Shown here: positions 35,675 through 45,473 of the stretch, piece after piece
How the letters are laid out: each line of letters starts with the position of its first letter
Position numbering within the stretch: the first letter of the stretch is position 1
Source of the DNA: Bacteroidia bacterium
GTDB taxonomy: Bacteria > Bacteroidota > Bacteroidia > NS11-12g > UBA955
Assembly: GCA_023228875.1 (NCBI GenBank)
Contig: JALOAG010000006.1
Span: forward strand, 76,520-140,519
Reading direction: 5' to 3'
Length of the DNA stretch: 64,000 nucleotides
Notes under the pieces: generated by a model
The model's input: only the letters and a program-made list of their open reading frames with translations
Told to the model about the DNA's origin: nothing
The model's database searches: none
Translations under genes and position numbers: made by a program

Positions 35675-36775
35675 ATGATTGTAAAAGAAATTACATCCTT
35701 AATTGAGCAAATTGCACCACTTTCCTACCAAGAATCTTATGACAATGCCGGTTTAATTATTGGCAACCAAAACAATGAAGTACATGGTATTTTATTATGT
35801 TTAGATGTTACCGAAGCGGTAGTACAAGAAGCGATAGATACTAAATGTAATTTAATAATTGCACATCATCCTATTATTTTCAAAGGATTAAAGAAACTGA
35901 ACGGCAAAAACTTTGTTGAACGAATTGTAATACAATCAATCAAGAACAACATTAATATATATGCAGCACATACCAATTTAGACAATGTATTTGCAAATGG
36001 TGTCAATGAAAAAATTGCAGAGAAAATTAATCTTAAAGACATTGAAATATTAAAACCACTTAAATCCAACCTTGCAAAACTCGTAACCTATTGCCCTCCT
36101 CAATACGCTGATATGTTACGGGATGTATTATGGAATGCCGGAGCCGGCAATATTGGAAAATACGACCAATGTAGTTTCTCTTCCACCGGAATTGGCACAT
36201 TCAGAGGCAATGAGGATTCAAATCCTCTTATTGGCATACAAGGAGAACTTGAAAAAGTACAAGAGGAACGAATTGAAGTTTTATTTGAAAAACACAAACA
36301 ATCTTCGCTTATTCAGACCTTAATTGCCAATCATCCTTATGAAGAAGTGGCATACGAAATTTATGATATTGCAAATGAAAATCAAACCAAAGGGGCAGGT
36401 ATGATTGGTTCGTTACCGGAAGCAATGTCATCAGCAGGTTTTTTAGAGTACCTAAAAAACAACATGAATATCAAGGTTATTAAATACACATCGGGCAAAG
36501 AAACCATGATCCGCAAAGTTGCAATTTGTGGAGGCAGTGGACGTTTTTTATTAGAAGATGCAATGCACAAAGAAGCTGATGTCTTTATCACTGCCGATTT
36601 TAAATATCACGATTACTTTGAAGCAGATGGACAAATCATGGTTTGTGACATCGGACATTATGAATCAGAGATTTTTACAATAGAAATTTTTATGAAAATA
36701 ATTCAAGAAAAATTCCCTAATTTCGCAACCCGTTTCACAGAAACAAATACTAACCCAATAAATTATTACTTATAA
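35675..36775 (+). CDS. Nif3-like dinuclear metal centre hexameric protein
   Basis: 366 residues: the N-terminal metal-binding part (YDNAGLIIGN, IAHHPIIFKG, AHTNLDNV) and the C-terminal metal site (ADFKYHDYFEA, DIGHYESE), with an inserted PII-like domain in the middle as in Bacteroidota members. The family has been linked to GTP cyclohydrolase-like chemistry and metal handling, but its role is uncertain. It precedes the zinc-ribbon protein gene by 1 nt, a conserved pairing. Confidence 0.9.
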   Translation: MIVKEITSLIEQIAPLSYQESYDNAGLIIGNQNNEVHGILLCLDVTEAVVQEAIDTKCNLIIAHHPIIFKGLKKLNGKNFVERIVIQSIKNNINIYAAHTNLDNVFANGVNEKIAEKINLKDIEILKPLKSNLAKLVTYCPPQYADMLRDVLWNAGAGNIGKYDQCSFSSTGIGTFRGNEDSNPLIGIQGELEKVQEERIEVLFEKHKQSSLIQTLIANHPYEEVAYEIYDIANENQTKGAGMIGSLPEAMSSAGFLEYLKNNMNIKVIKYTSGKETMIRKVAICGGSGRFLLEDAMHKEADVFITADFKYHDYFEADGQIMVCDIGHYESEIFTIEIFMKIIQEKFPNFATRFTETNTNPINYYL

Positions 36776-36776
36776 G

Positions 36777-37583
36777 ATGGATATATCCATAGAAAACAAA
36801 TTAAAAGCACTCTGGGCACTACAAGAAATCGACAGCAAACTTGACAAACTCAATGCCCTAAAAGGAGAACTCCCAATTGAAGTTGCAGATCTTGAGGATG
36901 AAATTGCCGGTTTAAATACTAGAGAGCAAAACATTCGTCAGGAGATTGAAAACCTTGAGGATCAAATTAGTGAGTATAAAAATAAAATCAAACAGAGCGA
37001 ACAGTATATTACAAAATTCAAACAACAATTGAACGATGTAAAGAACAACCGCGAATACGAGGCTTTATCAAAAGAAATCGAGATTATGGAACTCGAAATT
37101 CAGGCAGCTGAGAAAAGAATGAAAGAAGCTTCATTTGCTATTGAAAACCAAAATGCACTGATAGAAGAAACACAAGCTAAAATTGAAACTGTAAAGAAAG
37201 AAGTAGAAACCAAGAAAGTTGAATTAGTATCTATTATTCAAGAAACTGAAGATGAAGAGAAAAAACTTGGTGAGGAAAGAGAAACCGCAGTTAAAGAAAT
37301 TGAAGAAAGGCTGTATTACTCTTATGGCAGAATCAGAAAAAATGCACTCAATGGTATTGCAATTGCTCCGATTGTACGTTCATCTTGTGGTGGTTGTTTT
37401 GCTAAAATACCATTACAAAGACAAGTTGATATAAAGCAACACTTAAAGGTGAATGCTTGTGAACATTGTGGAAGAATTATCGTTGATGAAACAATTACCG
37501 GTATCCAATCACAAGTTATTGAGGACGATAAAAAACCAAGAAGAAGACTAAAAAAGCGTCTTAGTTCAGAAACATCAATCTAG
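36777..37583 (+). CDS. Coiled-coil protein with C4-type zinc ribbon
   Basis: 268 residues: a long coiled coil (residues ~10-190, Glu/Lys-rich heptads) followed by a zinc ribbon with CGGCF and CEHCG pairs around residues 205-240. The family (zf-RING_7, CT398-like) pairs with Nif3 in many genomes. The molecular role is not established. A perfect terminator follows. Confidence 0.88.
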   Translation: MDISIENKLKALWALQEIDSKLDKLNALKGELPIEVADLEDEIAGLNTREQNIRQEIENLEDQISEYKNKIKQSEQYITKFKQQLNDVKNNREYEALSKEIEIMELEIQAAEKRMKEASFAIENQNALIEETQAKIETVKKEVETKKVELVSIIQETEDEEKKLGEERETAVKEIEERLYYSYGRIRKNALNGIAIAPIVRSSCGGCFAKIPLQRQVDIKQHLKVNACEHCGRIIVDETITGIQSQVIEDDKKPRRRLKKRLSSETSI

Positions 37584-37599
37584 TTTAAGAGTAACTCAC

Positions 37600-37646
37600 A
37601 TCAAAGAAAAAGCCCCGATTGAATCAATCGGGGCTTTTTCTTTGAT
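37600..37646. terminator. Strong bidirectional terminator with perfect 23-bp arms
   Basis: Two fully complementary 23-nt arms around a single central A; the GC core GCCCCGATTGA is flanked by A/T runs on both sides, so it can terminate from both directions between the zinc-ribbon gene and the tRNA. Confidence 0.95.
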
Positions 37647-37648
37647 TG

Positions 37649-37720
37649 CGCACCCGAAGGGAGTCGAACCCCTATCTTAAGAACCGGAATCTTATATTCT
37701 ATCCATTAAACTACGGGTGC
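37649..37720 (-). tRNA. tRNA-Arg(CCG)
   Basis: The minus strand folds into a full cloverleaf: acceptor GCACCCG with CGGGTGC, D arm GTTTAATGGATAGAAT, anticodon stem TAAGA/TCTTA with loop TTCCGGT (anticodon CCG, codon CGG), and T arm GGGGTTCGACTCCC. The discriminator is G. CCA is not encoded and must be added by the nucleotidyltransferase. Confidence 0.95.
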
Positions 37721-37892
37721 AATAACTAAATCAGAACTTCTCATTCCTAACTGATTTGGGGTTACAAAGTAAATTAATTTACGCTACAAATTAATTTCTT
37801 TATCGCATTGAATATCAATTAATAGTGCAACCGGTTAGGCAATTGGCTTGATAAAGAATTATTAAAGTAATATCAAGATTGCCTCAAGGACA

Positions 37893-38591
37893 CTATTTTG
37901 CAAAGGCATCAATCTGTTCAAGTATCCTTTGGTGAATTTCTTCAACAGTTTTCATTGAACCGTCTCCATTGTAACAAACAATGCGTATAAACCCGGTCTG
38001 GGTTTGTACTAAATTTTCATACTCCATTCTCACTGCTGCTTGTAAATTCAAATCTTTTTCATGAATATCATCTTTGCCTTGAAGATAAATTCTGTCAAGC
38101 CCTTCTCGTTTACTACGTAATGAATCTGCAGTAAATTTAGAAGGCACATCTAAATAGAAAGTTAGATCCGGTTTTGGTATCTTATTAAATCCATACTCCA
38201 ACTCTAAAATCCAGTTCTTCAGTGCGAGTTTAGCTGTGGGCTCATATATCTTAGCACATTGATATGCAATATTGGAATATACATACCTATCAACAAGCAC
38301 ACAATCACCCTGCTGCAGCCATGTTGTAATTGTGGGTGCAAATTCTTTTCTATCTTCTGAAAAAAGTAGTGCAACCAGTTGGGGATGAACTGACTCAACA
38401 GATCCGAATTCTCCTCTCAGAAACTTTGCAATCATTGCACCAAATAGTCCTTGATTTAAACGTGGAAAATGTATAAAACGTGTTGCTACACCTTTATTTT
38501 GAAAGTGTTCAGACAACAAACGAATTTGAGTGGACTTCCCCACTCCATCAGGACCTTCAATTGCAATAAATGGTGTTTTGGGTTTTGACAT
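37893..38591 (-). CDS. tmk: Thymidylate kinase
   Basis: 232 residues with P-loop IEGPDGVGKSTQIR near the N-terminus, the DRYVYSNIAYQ motif and a YLDVPS segment. It phosphorylates dTMP to dTDP. Last gene of the parE-parC-mscS-tmk unit, with a 6-nt gap behind the MscS-like gene. Confidence 0.92.
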   Translation of the reverse strand: MSKPKTPFIAIEGPDGVGKSTQIRLLSEHFQNKGVATRFIHFPRLNQGLFGAMIAKFLRGEFGSVESVHPQLVALLFSEDRKEFAPTITTWLQQGDCVLVDRYVYSNIAYQCAKIYEPTAKLALKNWILELEYGFNKIPKPDLTFYLDVPSKFTADSLRSKREGLDRIYLQGKDDIHEKDLNLQAAVRMEYENLVQTQTGFIRIVCYNGDGSMKTVEEIHQRILEQIDAFAK

Positions 38592-38597
38592 GATTTG

Positions 38598-39353
38598 TTA
38601 TTTATCTAATTGTTGTTTGAGCATTGCCCATTTATTAATCCAATTTTTTCTTATTTCCTTATCAATTTCCCAATCTGTTTCATGCAACTTGATAGAAAGT
38701 CGCACTATAACAACGTCTTTCTGGATATCAATAATTCGCATATTAAAACTGTTCAGGTTAGCTTTGTGACTAAATTCAATGATTGATTGTCTAAACACTT
38801 GTTCAGTCTTTTCAATATCTTCAAACATCGTAATAGGCAACGGGAGTTCCACTTGTGCCTTACGTGTTTCACCCTTAGTATAATTGACGATTTGGTTGTT
38901 TAAAACAATATTGTTTGGGATTAATACTAGGTCGCCTTCTTCACTTTGCAGCTGTACATTCATTAGGCTCAGGTTAATTATTTTCCCTTTTTGCTCGCCA
39001 ATTTTAACATAATCACCAATTTCAATATTGGAATTAAACATCAAGGTCATTCCATTAATTGCATTAGAGATATAATCCTTTGACAAAATGGCTATTGCTG
39101 CAGCAATAATGGAAATTGATGTAAAGAAGTGCTTTAGCTCTATATTGACAAGTTGGAGAAATGTAAAAAACAGAAGAATTGAGATAATGATTAAGGAAAT
39201 GGTGTTTATTCCCACAATAAAATTGTCTATCCCTTGTATATTTTTTCTGCGCCTATAAAGGTGCAGGACGATAGCACGCAAAACAAGTATAGATGCTATA
39301 AACAATCCATTGATTAGCAATTTGCCCAGTGTAGTATCAATATTGGTAAACAT
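38598..39353 (-). CDS. Small-conductance mechanosensitive channel (MscS family)
   Basis: 251 residues: three N-terminal membrane spans, then the MscS beta domain (SNIEIGDYVKIGEQKGKIINL) and a short C-terminal part. Such channels open under membrane tension to release osmolytes. It is wedged between parC and tmk with 6-nt gaps, so it is co-transcribed with DNA topology and nucleotide genes. Confidence 0.88.
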   Translation of the reverse strand: MFTNIDTTLGKLLINGLFIASILVLRAIVLHLYRRRKNIQGIDNFIVGINTISLIIISILLFFTFLQLVNIELKHFFTSISIIAAAIAILSKDYISNAINGMTLMFNSNIEIGDYVKIGEQKGKIINLSLMNVQLQSEEGDLVLIPNNIVLNNQIVNYTKGETRKAQVELPLPITMFEDIEKTEQVFRQSIIEFSHKANLNSFNMRIIDIQKDVVIVRLSIKLHETDWEIDKEIRKNWINKWAMLKQQLDK

Positions 39354-39359
39354 ACTTAA

Positions 39360-42269
39360 TTATAAGTCAAATAAGCTTTTTTGTCCAAAACTATCAATGT
39401 TGTCATCATCGTTTCTGTTACGAGTATCAATCACAGACATCTTAATCTCTTTGTTTTCAGGCTGCTTTGAATCCGTCTTCTTATTTATTTGATGTGAATC
39501 CTTTGAGTCAGTATTTGTTTTATCATTCTTTTGGGGTGCAGCATCAGTTTTTTCCTCAACCTGTGTTTCGTCAATCTTTACAATTGTTTCTGTCTCTACC
39601 TTATCAGTCTCCAAGGTATCTTTCTCTATGATTACGTTTTCTTCCACATCTCCATCAACTTCTTCTATGATTGATTCATCTTCGTTTATTGCTTCACTGT
39701 GCTGCTTTGTTACAGTTCCTACCAATGGGGATAGCAATTTGATACTTACTAATTTTTCCGATGTCAGTTTGTTTCCATTTGCTTTCCAGCCTTTCACATC
39801 AATAAAATCAGCTAACAACAGCGTATTTGTAACTTTAGTTCCTCTTTCATTTTTATAGCTGTATTCAATCTCCGGGTTATCAAAAGTGGAAGCTACGAGT
39901 AGCTTTGCACCTCTTTCTTCGCTAATAAAGATAAATCTCCTACCTAAAGTTGTCGTTTCAATCTTAAATCTCTTTACAAATACAGATTTTGATGTAGGAT
40001 CGTAATGAACCACATTGATTGGTTGAATTGAATGATACTTTTGGAGCAATACAATCTCTTTACCATCATACTTATTTGTGAGTTCGTTGTCTGTCAACTC
40101 GTAGCTGCCATCATTAAAAATCGCAAGAATTCTGTCCTCTGAAGTAAAAGAACCTAAGTATTCACCTCTTCCGTCTGTATTCAGTCTTCCTATTTCAATC
40201 TCATAATAAATATCACGACCGCGCTCAGTTGAAATTCCTTTTTGGGTCATTTCTATTTTTCTAATAGGATGTTTAGTCAACATGTTCCCACGCGAATTGC
40301 GACCTTTGATTGCTAAATCAGCAAAATTGTATTCGAAAAACTTATTTTTAGCTTTTGCCAATGAACTCAAATACACCCCGATTTTTTCAGCTTCTGAGTT
40401 GTAGTTGGCTGTAAAATATAGAATTTTAGAACCAGGTGTACCAATTGTAACATCATACTCTTTATCACGAATCAGACTTAACACATTGAACCTTTTGACA
40501 AAGGCAACCTTGCTCTTACCATCCGAATAAACAACATTGTACACCTTGCGGTCATCATTTTTTCTAAACACATCCACATGAATCAAGTCCTTTCCCATGA
40601 ACAGTTTGTCAGCAATTTTGCTTATTTGGTATTTACCATCTCTTCTAAAGGCTATGATATCATCAATGTCTGAGCAATCGGTAACATATTCATCTTTTTT
40701 CAAACCCATCCCTACAAAACCTTCTGCAAAATTTGCATACAACTTCTCGTTGGCAACAGCAACTACATTCGCTTCAATGTTATCAAACAACCTTATTTCA
40801 GTTTTTCGTTCCTTCCCTTTGCCATATTTTTTTAACAGATTGTCAAAATAGTCAATTGCAAACTCAACAAGATGCTCAAGATTGTACAACACTTCTTCTA
40901 TTTGATTTTCAATAGCTTTGAGCAATTCATCCGCTTTAAACGAGTCAAACTTTGAGATACGTTTAATTCTAATCTCAGTTAATCTTGTTATATCTTCAAC
41001 TGTAACTTCCCTTTTTAGTCTGGGCTTAAAGGGTTCTAATCCTTTGTCAATGGTTTGTATGATATCTTCCCAAGTTTCGCATTCTTCAATATCTCTGTAT
41101 ATTCTTTCTTCAATAAAAATCTTTTCAAGTGAACTAAAATGCCATTTCTCATTCAGATCGCCCAACTTAATTTTTAATTCTTGTTCTAAAAGGCTTACGG
41201 TCTTATGAGTACTGATTTCCAACATCTCATCGACTGACAGAAATACAGGTTTATCATTATAGATAACACAAGCATTGGGTGAGATAGAAACTTCGCAATC
41301 CGTAAAAGCATATAAGGCATCAATCGTCATTTCAGGGCTGATTCCAGACATTAATTGTATCTCAATCTCTACATCTTTAGCGGTATTATCAACCACCTTT
41401 CTGATTTTGATTTTGCCATTGTCATTTGCCTTTACAATGGAATCAATAATATTTCCGGTCGTAGTACCAAAAGGGATTTCTTTGATAATCAGTCGCTTTC
41501 CTTCTGCTTGTTCAATCCGTGCTCTCACTCTGATTTTTCCACCTTTCATTCCGCTGTTGTAATTTGAACAATCAGCCATTCCTCCGGTCATAAAATCAGG
41601 CAGTATATGAGTCTTTTTACCTTTGAGTACATCAATAGAAGCCAGGCACAACTCTCTAAAATTGTGTGGCAATATTTTGGTTGACAACCCAACGGCAATA
41701 CCCTCAACGCCCTGTGCCAATACAAGTGGAAATTTTACAGGAAAATGAAGGGGTTCTTTTTTTCGACCGTCATAGGAATTTACCCAAATTGTTGTTTGTG
41801 GATTATACAACACTTCTAAGGCAAAAGGAGTCAATCTTGCTTCAATGTATCGCGATGCAGCAGCACCATCTCCGGTTCTGATGTCGCCCCAATTTCCCTG
41901 TGTATCAATTAACAGCTCCTTTTGTCCTAAATTCACCATGGCGTCACCAATGGCTGCATCACCATGAGGATGATACTGCATAGTCTGCCCAATTACATTG
42001 GCAACTTTGTTATACCTTCCATCGTCCATTTCCTTCATTGCATGCAGAATTCTGCGTTGAACAGGCTTTAAACCATCATTCAAATCCGGTACTGCACGTT
42101 CTAAAATCACATATGAGGCATAGTCAAGAAACCAATTTTCATATAATCCTGCAACAGGCAAAACACCGCCATCATGACTTTTGTCATGTGTTATACCCCC
42201 ATCAGAATCAGGGGAATCCATGTCTTCTTCGTTAATATTGTCCTCTATTGGTTCTTCTTCGTAACTCAT
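39360..42269 (-). CDS. parC: DNA topoisomerase IV subunit A (GyrA/ParC family)
   Basis: 969 residues. The catalytic tyrosine lies in AASRYIEARLT near residue 138, and the core helix-turn-helix and coiled-coil are complete. The C-terminal propeller is followed by an acidic, low-complexity tail of about 90 residues (repeated Glu/Asp/Lys). It cuts and passes DNA together with the parE product; topoisomerase IV is preferred over gyrase from the pair's order and the propeller, but gyrA cannot be fully excluded. Confidence 0.88.
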   Translation of the reverse strand: MSYEEEPIEDNINEEDMDSPDSDGGITHDKSHDGGVLPVAGLYENWFLDYASYVILERAVPDLNDGLKPVQRRILHAMKEMDDGRYNKVANVIGQTMQYHPHGDAAIGDAMVNLGQKELLIDTQGNWGDIRTGDGAAASRYIEARLTPFALEVLYNPQTTIWVNSYDGRKKEPLHFPVKFPLVLAQGVEGIAVGLSTKILPHNFRELCLASIDVLKGKKTHILPDFMTGGMADCSNYNSGMKGGKIRVRARIEQAEGKRLIIKEIPFGTTTGNIIDSIVKANDNGKIKIRKVVDNTAKDVEIEIQLMSGISPEMTIDALYAFTDCEVSISPNACVIYNDKPVFLSVDEMLEISTHKTVSLLEQELKIKLGDLNEKWHFSSLEKIFIEERIYRDIEECETWEDIIQTIDKGLEPFKPRLKREVTVEDITRLTEIRIKRISKFDSFKADELLKAIENQIEEVLYNLEHLVEFAIDYFDNLLKKYGKGKERKTEIRLFDNIEANVVAVANEKLYANFAEGFVGMGLKKDEYVTDCSDIDDIIAFRRDGKYQISKIADKLFMGKDLIHVDVFRKNDDRKVYNVVYSDGKSKVAFVKRFNVLSLIRDKEYDVTIGTPGSKILYFTANYNSEAEKIGVYLSSLAKAKNKFFEYNFADLAIKGRNSRGNMLTKHPIRKIEMTQKGISTERGRDIYYEIEIGRLNTDGRGEYLGSFTSEDRILAIFNDGSYELTDNELTNKYDGKEIVLLQKYHSIQPINVVHYDPTSKSVFVKRFKIETTTLGRRFIFISEERGAKLLVASTFDNPEIEYSYKNERGTKVTNTLLLADFIDVKGWKANGNKLTSEKLVSIKLLSPLVGTVTKQHSEAINEDESIIEEVDGDVEENVIIEKDTLETDKVETETIVKIDETQVEEKTDAAPQKNDKTNTDSKDSHQINKKTDSKQPENKEIKMSVIDTRNRNDDDNIDSFGQKSLFDL

Positions 42270-42290
42270 TCAATAACTTTCACTATATGA

Positions 42291-44198
42291 TTATGCTGCA
42301 ACTTCGTTCTCTTCAACTATCAATGACTTGGATGTATTTTTCTCTTCTTTAAACATATCCTCTTTCTCTACTTTCAAATTCTCGATAATAAAATCTTGTC
42401 TATCCGGGGTATTTTTACCCATGTAGTATTTGAGTAGTTTCTCAATAGGCGTATCCTTTCTCAAGATAATGGGCTCCAAACGCATATTGCTTCCTATAAA
42501 CATTCCAAACTCATCAGGAGAAATTTCTCCTAATCCTTTAAAACGTGTAATCTCCGGCTTCGAACCCAAAACAGAAATTGCAGTTTGCTTCTCTGTTTCA
42601 TCGTAACAATACACTGTTTCTTTTTTGTTTCTTACTCTAAACAATGGAGTTGTTAATATATACACATGTCCATTTTTGACAAGGTCAGGGAAAAATTGCA
42701 AGAAAAAGGTCATCATTAAAAGTCGGATGTGCATTCCGTCCACATCTGCATCGGTTGCTATGACTATCTTGTTGTATCTTAAAAACTCAATTCCTTCTTC
42801 AATCCCTAAGGCATGTTGCAATAGATTAAATTCTTCATTCTCGTAAACCACTTTTTTACTTAATCCATAACAATTTAGGGGCTTACCTCTAAGAGAAAAC
42901 ACTGCTTGGGTCTCAACATTTCTGGATTTAGTAATCGAACCTGAAGCCGAATCCCCTTCTGTGATAAATAAAGTGGATTCAAACCTTTCATCTTTATTTT
43001 CATCTGTAAAATGAATACGGCAATCTCTCAACTTCTTATTATGTACATTCGCTTTCTTTGCCCTTTGGTTAGCAAGTTTACGAATACCTGCCATATCCTT
43101 TCGTTCTCTTTCAGACTGTTGAATTCGCGCCAGAAGAGCTTCTGCAACTGCGGGGTTTTTATGCAAATAATCATCTAACTCCTTTTTTATAAAATCATTA
43201 ATAAAAACCCTCAATGAATTGCCACCAGGATACATTTCAGTAGAACCTAACTTGGTTTTAGTTTGGCTTTCAAATACCGGTTCTTGCACTTTTACAGCAA
43301 TTGCACCAATGATCGCAGAACGCACATCGGATGGATCAAAATCCTTTTTATAAAAATCACGCAATGTTCTGACCAAGGCTTCTTTAAAAGCAGAAAGATG
43401 TGTTCCGCCTTGTGTTGTGTTTTGCCCATTGACAAAAGAATAATACTCTTCACCATATTGGTTGCCATGCGAAAATGCAACTTCAATATCTTTTCCTTTG
43501 AAATGCAAAATCGGATAACGCAATGTTTCCATATCTGCTTTTCGCTCCAACAAATCCAACAAACCTCTTTTGGAATGAAAAATCTGTCCGTTAAAGACTA
43601 AAGTAAGACCTGCATTCAAGAAACTGTAGTTCCAGAACTGCTCCTCCATAAAATGAGGGATATAACGGAAATTTCTAAAAATAGTATTGTCCGGTTCAAA
43701 TACGACAAGCGTTCCGTTTTTTTGGGTAGTGTCTTCAAGTGGGGCATCATTCACAAGAACGCCTTTTTCAAATTCAGCTTTCTTGGCTTTCCCGTCCCTA
43801 AAAGACTGTACCAAAAAATAATTAGAAAGAGCATTCACTGCTTTGGTACCCACCCCATTCAGTCCAACTGATTTTTGAAAAGCACCTGAATCATACTTTC
43901 CTCCGGTATTTATCTTAGAAACACAATCAACAACTTTGCCTAAAGGAATACCGCGCCCATAGTCGCGAACGGAAACTCGGCTTCCTGCAATACTCACTTC
44001 AATCTTGTTTCCAAATCCCATCATGTGTTCATCAATTGAGTTATCCACTACTTCTTTAATCAACACATAAATCCCGTCATCAGCGGCAGCACCATCACCC
44101 AATTTACCGATATACATTCCCGGACGCAGCCGGATATGTTCCTTCCAGTCTAAGGATTTGATATTGTCTTCTGTATATGAAATTGGGTTCTCTGCCAT
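42291..44198 (-). CDS. parE: DNA topoisomerase IV subunit B (GyrB/ParE family)
   Basis: Start MAENPISYTEDNIKSLDWKEHIRLRPGMY at 44198; a longer frame to 44249 adds a hydrophobic stretch unlike the family and is rejected. ATP-binding motifs DNSIDEH, VRDYGRGIPLG and GLNGVGTKAVNALS, and the TOPRIM motifs TEGDSASG and DADVDGMH, are complete. It supplies ATPase and metal functions for type IIA topoisomerase. First gene of the operon with parC 21 nt behind. Confidence 0.9.
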   Translation of the reverse strand: MAENPISYTEDNIKSLDWKEHIRLRPGMYIGKLGDGAAADDGIYVLIKEVVDNSIDEHMMGFGNKIEVSIAGSRVSVRDYGRGIPLGKVVDCVSKINTGGKYDSGAFQKSVGLNGVGTKAVNALSNYFLVQSFRDGKAKKAEFEKGVLVNDAPLEDTTQKNGTLVVFEPDNTIFRNFRYIPHFMEEQFWNYSFLNAGLTLVFNGQIFHSKRGLLDLLERKADMETLRYPILHFKGKDIEVAFSHGNQYGEEYYSFVNGQNTTQGGTHLSAFKEALVRTLRDFYKKDFDPSDVRSAIIGAIAVKVQEPVFESQTKTKLGSTEMYPGGNSLRVFINDFIKKELDDYLHKNPAVAEALLARIQQSERERKDMAGIRKLANQRAKKANVHNKKLRDCRIHFTDENKDERFESTLFITEGDSASGSITKSRNVETQAVFSLRGKPLNCYGLSKKVVYENEEFNLLQHALGIEEGIEFLRYNKIVIATDADVDGMHIRLLMMTFFLQFFPDLVKNGHVYILTTPLFRVRNKKETVYCYDETEKQTAISVLGSKPEITRFKGLGEISPDEFGMFIGSNMRLEPIILRKDTPIEKLLKYYMGKNTPDRQDFIIENLKVEKEDMFKEEKNTSKSLIVEENEVAA

Positions 44199-44671
44199 GG
44201 CGTTCAAATGAAACAGCGAAATTAACCCTACGGCTAAAGAGGTTATCATAAAGTTTTAAACATCAAATTTGTTTGAATACCATACGAAATCATTGTCTGC
44301 AAACGGCAATTTTAAAACATAGTATCTTTTCGTAGTACAAAATATACGTTCTTCTCACCCCACAATTCCACATAACATATTCGTAATTTCAGGGACTAAA
44401 CAATAATGTGTAAGATGCAACTATTTTCTAGTGTCCTTTGCTTTAATTGGATTTTCAGAGAATTTGAGTTTATACAAGAAAGCTGCTGCAAAATGAAATT
44501 AACCTCTTTTTCACCATCTAAAATCAACAACTTTGCTTAATATTCTAACTAACCCTAACTTCTTTCGCTTCTAATAAAGTCGTTACTCTGAATATTGTAA
44601 TTCTGTTTTGCCGGAAGGTGGGTTGTGTTGAGTTAAATGCAAGGAATAATATAAAAAGCCAGTTAATCATA
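44199..44671. other. Intergenic stretch without recognisable gene
   Basis: About 470 bp upstream of parE. No coding frame, RNA gene or strong promoter box is convincing here. Confidence 0.5.
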
Positions 44672-44950
44672 TCAATTCGTCATTCCATTTATATAAGTTT
44701 CTACAAAGCCCAGGATTTTACTCAAAATTCTGTCGCCTGTTTTTTTGCGTTCCAAAACCGAAGGATTTTCGCCTTCCAACAATTCCAAAATTTCATCTCT
44801 CAACGGTTCTCGTTCTGCATACAAGTAATTTTCAATCAGGGTTTGTGTTTTGTCGGCTGAAAGGTTTTCTTCTTTCACCTGTTTGTTGAAAGCATTTTGC
44901 TGTTCTGCTGTCCAGAACTTTTCAAATGCTTCGGGAATAGCTTTGTCTAG
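44672..44950 (-). pseudogene. 3' remnant of a type I restriction enzyme R subunit gene (hsdR)
   Basis: On the minus strand the frame reads DKAIPEAFEKFWTAEQQ ... KKTGDRILSKILGFVETYINGM and stops. This is the C-terminal end typical of Bacteroidota HsdR proteins (final VETFINGM-like motif) with everything upstream lost. It differs from the intact HsdR at 46012, so it comes from another system. Its 5' side is cut at the 70-bp inverted-repeat element. Confidence 0.7.
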
Positions 44951-45016
44951 TCCTAAAATAGGTTTACACCAAAACGTGTAAAAATGGACAAAAAAAGTAA
45001 AGTCATTCTAGGACTA
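44947..45016. repeat. 70-bp inverted-repeat element, probable IS remnant or MITE
   Basis: Ends begin TAGTCCTA on each side (TAGTCCTA at 44948, TAGGACTA at 45009); over 20 nt the two ends match at 16 positions when inverted. A second dyad (TTTACAC with GTGTAAA) lies inside. It directly abuts the HsdR fragment, as expected of a transposon scar. Confidence 0.55.
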
Positions 45017-45261
45017 AATTTGATTTTTTAATTTATTTTTGGATCTAAGTATTAACTTGTAAACTTTTTTAGGACGATATATTCCCCAAGTGTTGCCAAA
45101 GAGCCATTTTCCTCATCACATTCGACAATCATATATTGAAGACTATCAACTGTTTAAAAAATTTCTATTAAGATTTCTTAAAAAAATAATTTGCTTAGTT
45201 AGGATTCCTTACTATGTTCACACCGGCAAAAATGCCAAAAAACAACTTAAATTAATTTAAA

Positions 45262-45339
45262 ATGACAAAATCAATTTTCTATCACGCAGGATGCCCGGTG
45301 TGCATCAGCGCAAAATACAAACTTACGCAATCTTTTTGA
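45262..45339 (+). pseudogene. 5' remnant of a thioredoxin/glutaredoxin-like gene
   Basis: A 25-codon frame starting MTKSIFYHAGCPVCISA has the redox-active CPVC motif of thioredoxin-like proteins, then diverges and stops after SF. The rest of the domain is missing, so the gene has been cut, probably at the left edge of the cassette array. Confidence 0.6.
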
Positions 45340-45355
45340 AAAGATAATATGCAAA

Positions 45356-45471
45356 ATGCGCAATATTGGTTTTAATCTGATTGCCTGTTTATCAAGAGAA
45401 TATTCCCATTTGCTTAGTATGTTGATATTTGAAATAAACATTGTATTATTGCGCATATTTATGAGTTGGCA
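45356..45471. repeat. Degenerate attC-like or attI-like site at the left end of the array
   Basis: ATGCGCAATA (45356-45365) and TATTGCGCAT (45447-45456) are exact inverted repeats 81 nt apart, and a GTT core box (45465) follows the right arm after 8 nt, as in the other attC-like sites. A clear left AAC core box was not found, so it may be the array's integration site or a decayed attC. Confidence 0.45.
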
Positions 45472-45473
45472 GC

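Noticed and set aside
44618..44860. An 80-codon plus-strand frame opposite the HsdR fragment
   Set aside because: The minus-strand frame matches the HsdR C-terminus, so this one is a shadow.
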